From an uncultured bacterium (GTDB lineage: Bacteria > Actinomycetota > Coriobacteriia > Coriobacteriales > Eggerthellaceae), in the NCBI GenBank assembly GCA_947649215.1, contig CANSQW010000072.1:1-6813 (forward strand): 6,813 bases of DNA, read 5' to 3'. Positions 5,366 through 6,813 of the stretch are shown here, piece after piece; the stretch's first letter is position 1; each line of letters begins with the position of its first letter. The notes below the pieces were generated by a model. The model did no database searches and was not told the DNA's origin. It worked only from the letters and a program-made list of their open reading frames with translations. A program made the translations under genes and the position numbers.

Positions 5366-6813
5366 TTGACCGGCTCCGCTCACAAGAGAAACGCGCATGA
5401 GGGCGCCCCCGCGGGGGCGCCCGACCGTCTTGCGGCCACCCTCGCCCTCGACGAGCCCGTGGGCCGGGTGCGCCTGGTGAGCCCCGCCCGCGCCAAGGCC
5501 CTGGAGAAGCTGGGCATCCGCACCGTCCGCGACCTGGTGACCCACTTCCCGCGCCGCTACGTCGACCTGTCGGCCGTGCGCACGGTGGCCGACGCGCGCA
5601 TCGGCGAGTCGTGCACCATCCGCGGCACCGTCCACGAGATCAAGCTCAAGCGCCCGCGCCCGAACCTGCCGCTCGTGGAGCTGGCGCTCGTGGACGGCAC
5701 GGGCACCCTCATGGTGACGTGCTTCCGCCAGCCGTGGCTCATGGATCAGGTGAAGGCGGGGGACGCGGTGGCCGTGGCGGGCAAGGTGGAGTTCGACTAC
5801 GGCTTCAAGCGCATGACCAACCCCTACCTGGAGAAGGTGGGCGAGGGGCAGGCCGCGGCCATGATCATCCCCGTGCACCCCGCCACCGAGAAGCTCTCCC
5901 CGGCGTGGATGCGCCGCTTGGCGGAAAACGCGCTCGCCGCGGTGCGCGGGCTCTACGACCCGCTGCCGCTTGCGCTGCGCGAGAAGTACCGCCTGATGAG
6001 CCGCGGGTCGGCGCTCTCGTGCATCCACTTCCCGCAGGCCATGGCGGAGGTCGCCGAGGCCCGGCGGCGGCTTGCCTACGAGGAGCTGCTCGTGCTCGAG
6101 CTGTTCCTCATGCAGGAGGGCGCGCGCCGCAGCGCCGGGCGCGTGCCGGTGACCCACGTCGTGGACGGGCCGCACCAGGCGGCGCTTGAGGCGGCCCTGC
6201 CCTTCGCGCTCACCGGCGAGCAGGCCCAGGCGCGCCGCGACCTCATGGCCGTCATGGGCGCGCCGCGTACCGCCAACCACATGATCCTGGGCGACGTGGG
6301 CACCGGCAAGACCGCCGTGGCCGCCTTCGCCCTGGCCGCGGCGGCTGACACGGGCGGCCAAGCCCTGCTCATGGCGCCTACCGAGGTGCTGGCCACCCAG
6401 CACGGCCGTAGCCTGGGCCCGCTTCTGGAGGCCGCCAGCGTCACCTACGAGGTGCTCACCGGATCCACCCCGGCCACCGAGCGGGCGGCCATCCTCGAGC
6501 GGGTGGCCGCCGGCACGGTGGACGTGCTCATCGGCACGCATGCCCTGCTGGAGGACGACGTGGCGCCGCGCAACCTCACGCTCGTGGTCATCGACGAGCA
6601 GCAGCGCTTCGGCGTGGACCAGCGGGCGCGCCTGCTCGCGAAGGGGGAGGCGCCCGATGCGGTGTACCTGACGGCCACGCCCATCCCGCGCACGCTCGCG
6701 CTCGCGCTCTTCGGCAGCCTCACGCTGTCCTACATTCGCGAGAAGCCCCATGCCGGCGCGGCACGGGCCACCCACGTGGTGACCAAGCAGGATCGCGGGC
6801 GCGCCTACGACGC
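5366..6813 (+). CDS. recG: ATP-dependent DNA helicase RecG (partial, 3' end beyond window)
   Basis: RecG is a monomeric superfamily 2 helicase that remodels stalled forks and Holliday junctions. The 482 visible codons cover the N-terminal LGIRTVRDLVTHFPRRYVDL region, the OB-fold wedge (about 75-160, ending GKVEFDYGFKRMTNPYLE) and the first helicase lobe. Helicase motifs are GDVGTGKT (309-316, Walker A), MAPTEVLATQH (336-346), DEQQRFGV (410-417, Walker B; usually DEQH) and TATPIPR (436-442). About one third of the usual 680-730 residues, including helicase lobe 2, lies past 6813. The start is uncertain: TTG 5366 is the last in-frame start before the conserved part, but it has no clear ribosome-binding site and lies 5 bases after the fakA stop, suggesting translational coupling. 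GTG 5459 would remove 31 residues. ATG 5397 is in another frame. Confidence 0.93.
   Translation, partial: MTGSAHKRNAHEGAPAGAPDRLAATLALDEPVGRVRLVSPARAKALEKLGIRTVRDLVTHFPRRYVDLSAVRTVADARIGESCTIRGTVHEIKLKRPRPNLPLVELALVDGTGTLMVTCFRQPWLMDQVKAGDAVAVAGKVEFDYGFKRMTNPYLEKVGEGQAAAMIIPVHPATEKLSPAWMRRLAENALAAVRGLYDPLPLALREKYRLMSRGSALSCIHFPQAMAEVAEARRRLAYEELLVLELFLMQEGARRSAGRVPVTHVVDGPHQAALEAALPFALTGEQAQARRDLMAVMGAPRTANHMILGDVGTGKTAVAAFALAAAADTGGQALLMAPTEVLATQHGRSLGPLLEAASVTYEVLTGSTPATERAAILERVAAGTVDVLIGTHALLEDDVAPRNLTLVVIDEQQRFGVDQRARLLAKGEAPDAVYLTATPIPRTLALALFGSLTLSYIREKPHAGAARATHVVTKQDRGRAYD
5401..5422. repeat. perfect 22-base palindrome at the recG 5' end
   Basis: The half-site GGGCGCCCCCG (5401-5411) is followed directly by its exact reverse complement (5412-5422). 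As RNA it can fold as a 9-bp all-GC stem with a four-base CGCG loop. No T run follows (GACCGTCTTGCGG), so it is not a standard terminator. In the recG frame it encodes Gly-Ala-Pro repeats in the poorly conserved N-terminus. It could hinder ribosomes or polymerase between fakA and the recG core. Confidence 0.7.

Noticed and set aside
5397..5480. 27-codon ATG frame at the fakA-recG junction as a leader peptide
   Set aside because: The frame is Pro/Arg-rich with no conserved feature and only a weak ribosome-binding site. It matters only as a clue to the recG start problem.
5333..6775. Long minus-strand open frame of 480 codons opposite recG
   Set aside because: The opposite strand carries RecG motifs in one continuous frame; the minus translation is His/Arg/Gly-rich and matches nothing recognisable. 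High GC content makes such long shadows common.
19..6813. A metal-linked multi-gene system, since PHP, Nif3, C4 zinc ribbon, zinc-type L28 and FakA all bind metal
   Set aside because: Each family binds metal for its own known reasons, the genes fall in at least three transcription units, and no zinc regulator or transporter is present.

Overview
This is a GC-rich window (third codon positions are mostly G or C) that reads as a housekeeping stretch of an actinobacterial chromosome. The mix of features points to the class Coriobacteriia, probably the Eggerthellaceae. Codon use is high-GC actinobacterial, but an rpmB / asp23 / fakA / recG neighbourhood recalls the one known from Bacillus. The taxonomic call is inference from composition, protein style and gene order; no marker RNA gene is present.

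Layout. 19-834 (+) encodes a PHP-superfamily metal-dependent phosphoesterase of the histidinol-phosphatase (HisK) type. 936-1874 (+) encodes a Nif3-like dinuclear metal protein, and 2022-2741 (+) a coiled-coil protein ending in a C4 zinc ribbon (DUF164/COG1579). A GC-rich dyad lies between these last two. After the zinc-ribbon gene come back-to-back hairpins: a weak-tailed + strand terminator at 2755-2792 and a textbook minus-strand terminator at 2806-2828. The latter serves rpmB (2877-3068, -), encoding the zinc-binding form of ribosomal protein L28. The only AT-rich patch, about 3085-3180, carries the rpmB promoter. A divergent promoter candidate near 3219 drives a + strand operon: an Asp23/Gls24-family protein (3301-3648), a FakA-type fatty acid kinase with DhaL and DegV-like parts (3729-5360), and the first 482 codons of recG (5366 to the window end).

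How the genes relate. The Nif3 and zinc-ribbon genes are a recurrent actinobacterial pair without an agreed role. Asp23-like protein and FakA are a recurrent pair tied to the envelope and to exogenous fatty acid activation; FakA would need a FakB partner encoded elsewhere. RecG (branch migration and replication-fork repair) follows fakA after 5 bases.

I found no mobile element, CRISPR array, phage gene, tRNA or rRNA, and no convincing undescribed system. The points most worth a second look are the start of recG (TTG without a clear ribosome-binding site, next to a perfect 22-base palindrome), the long dyad between the Nif3 and zinc-ribbon genes, the DEQQ form of RecG motif II, the N-terminal extension of the Nif3 protein, and the conserved rpmB/asp23/fakA/recG order.
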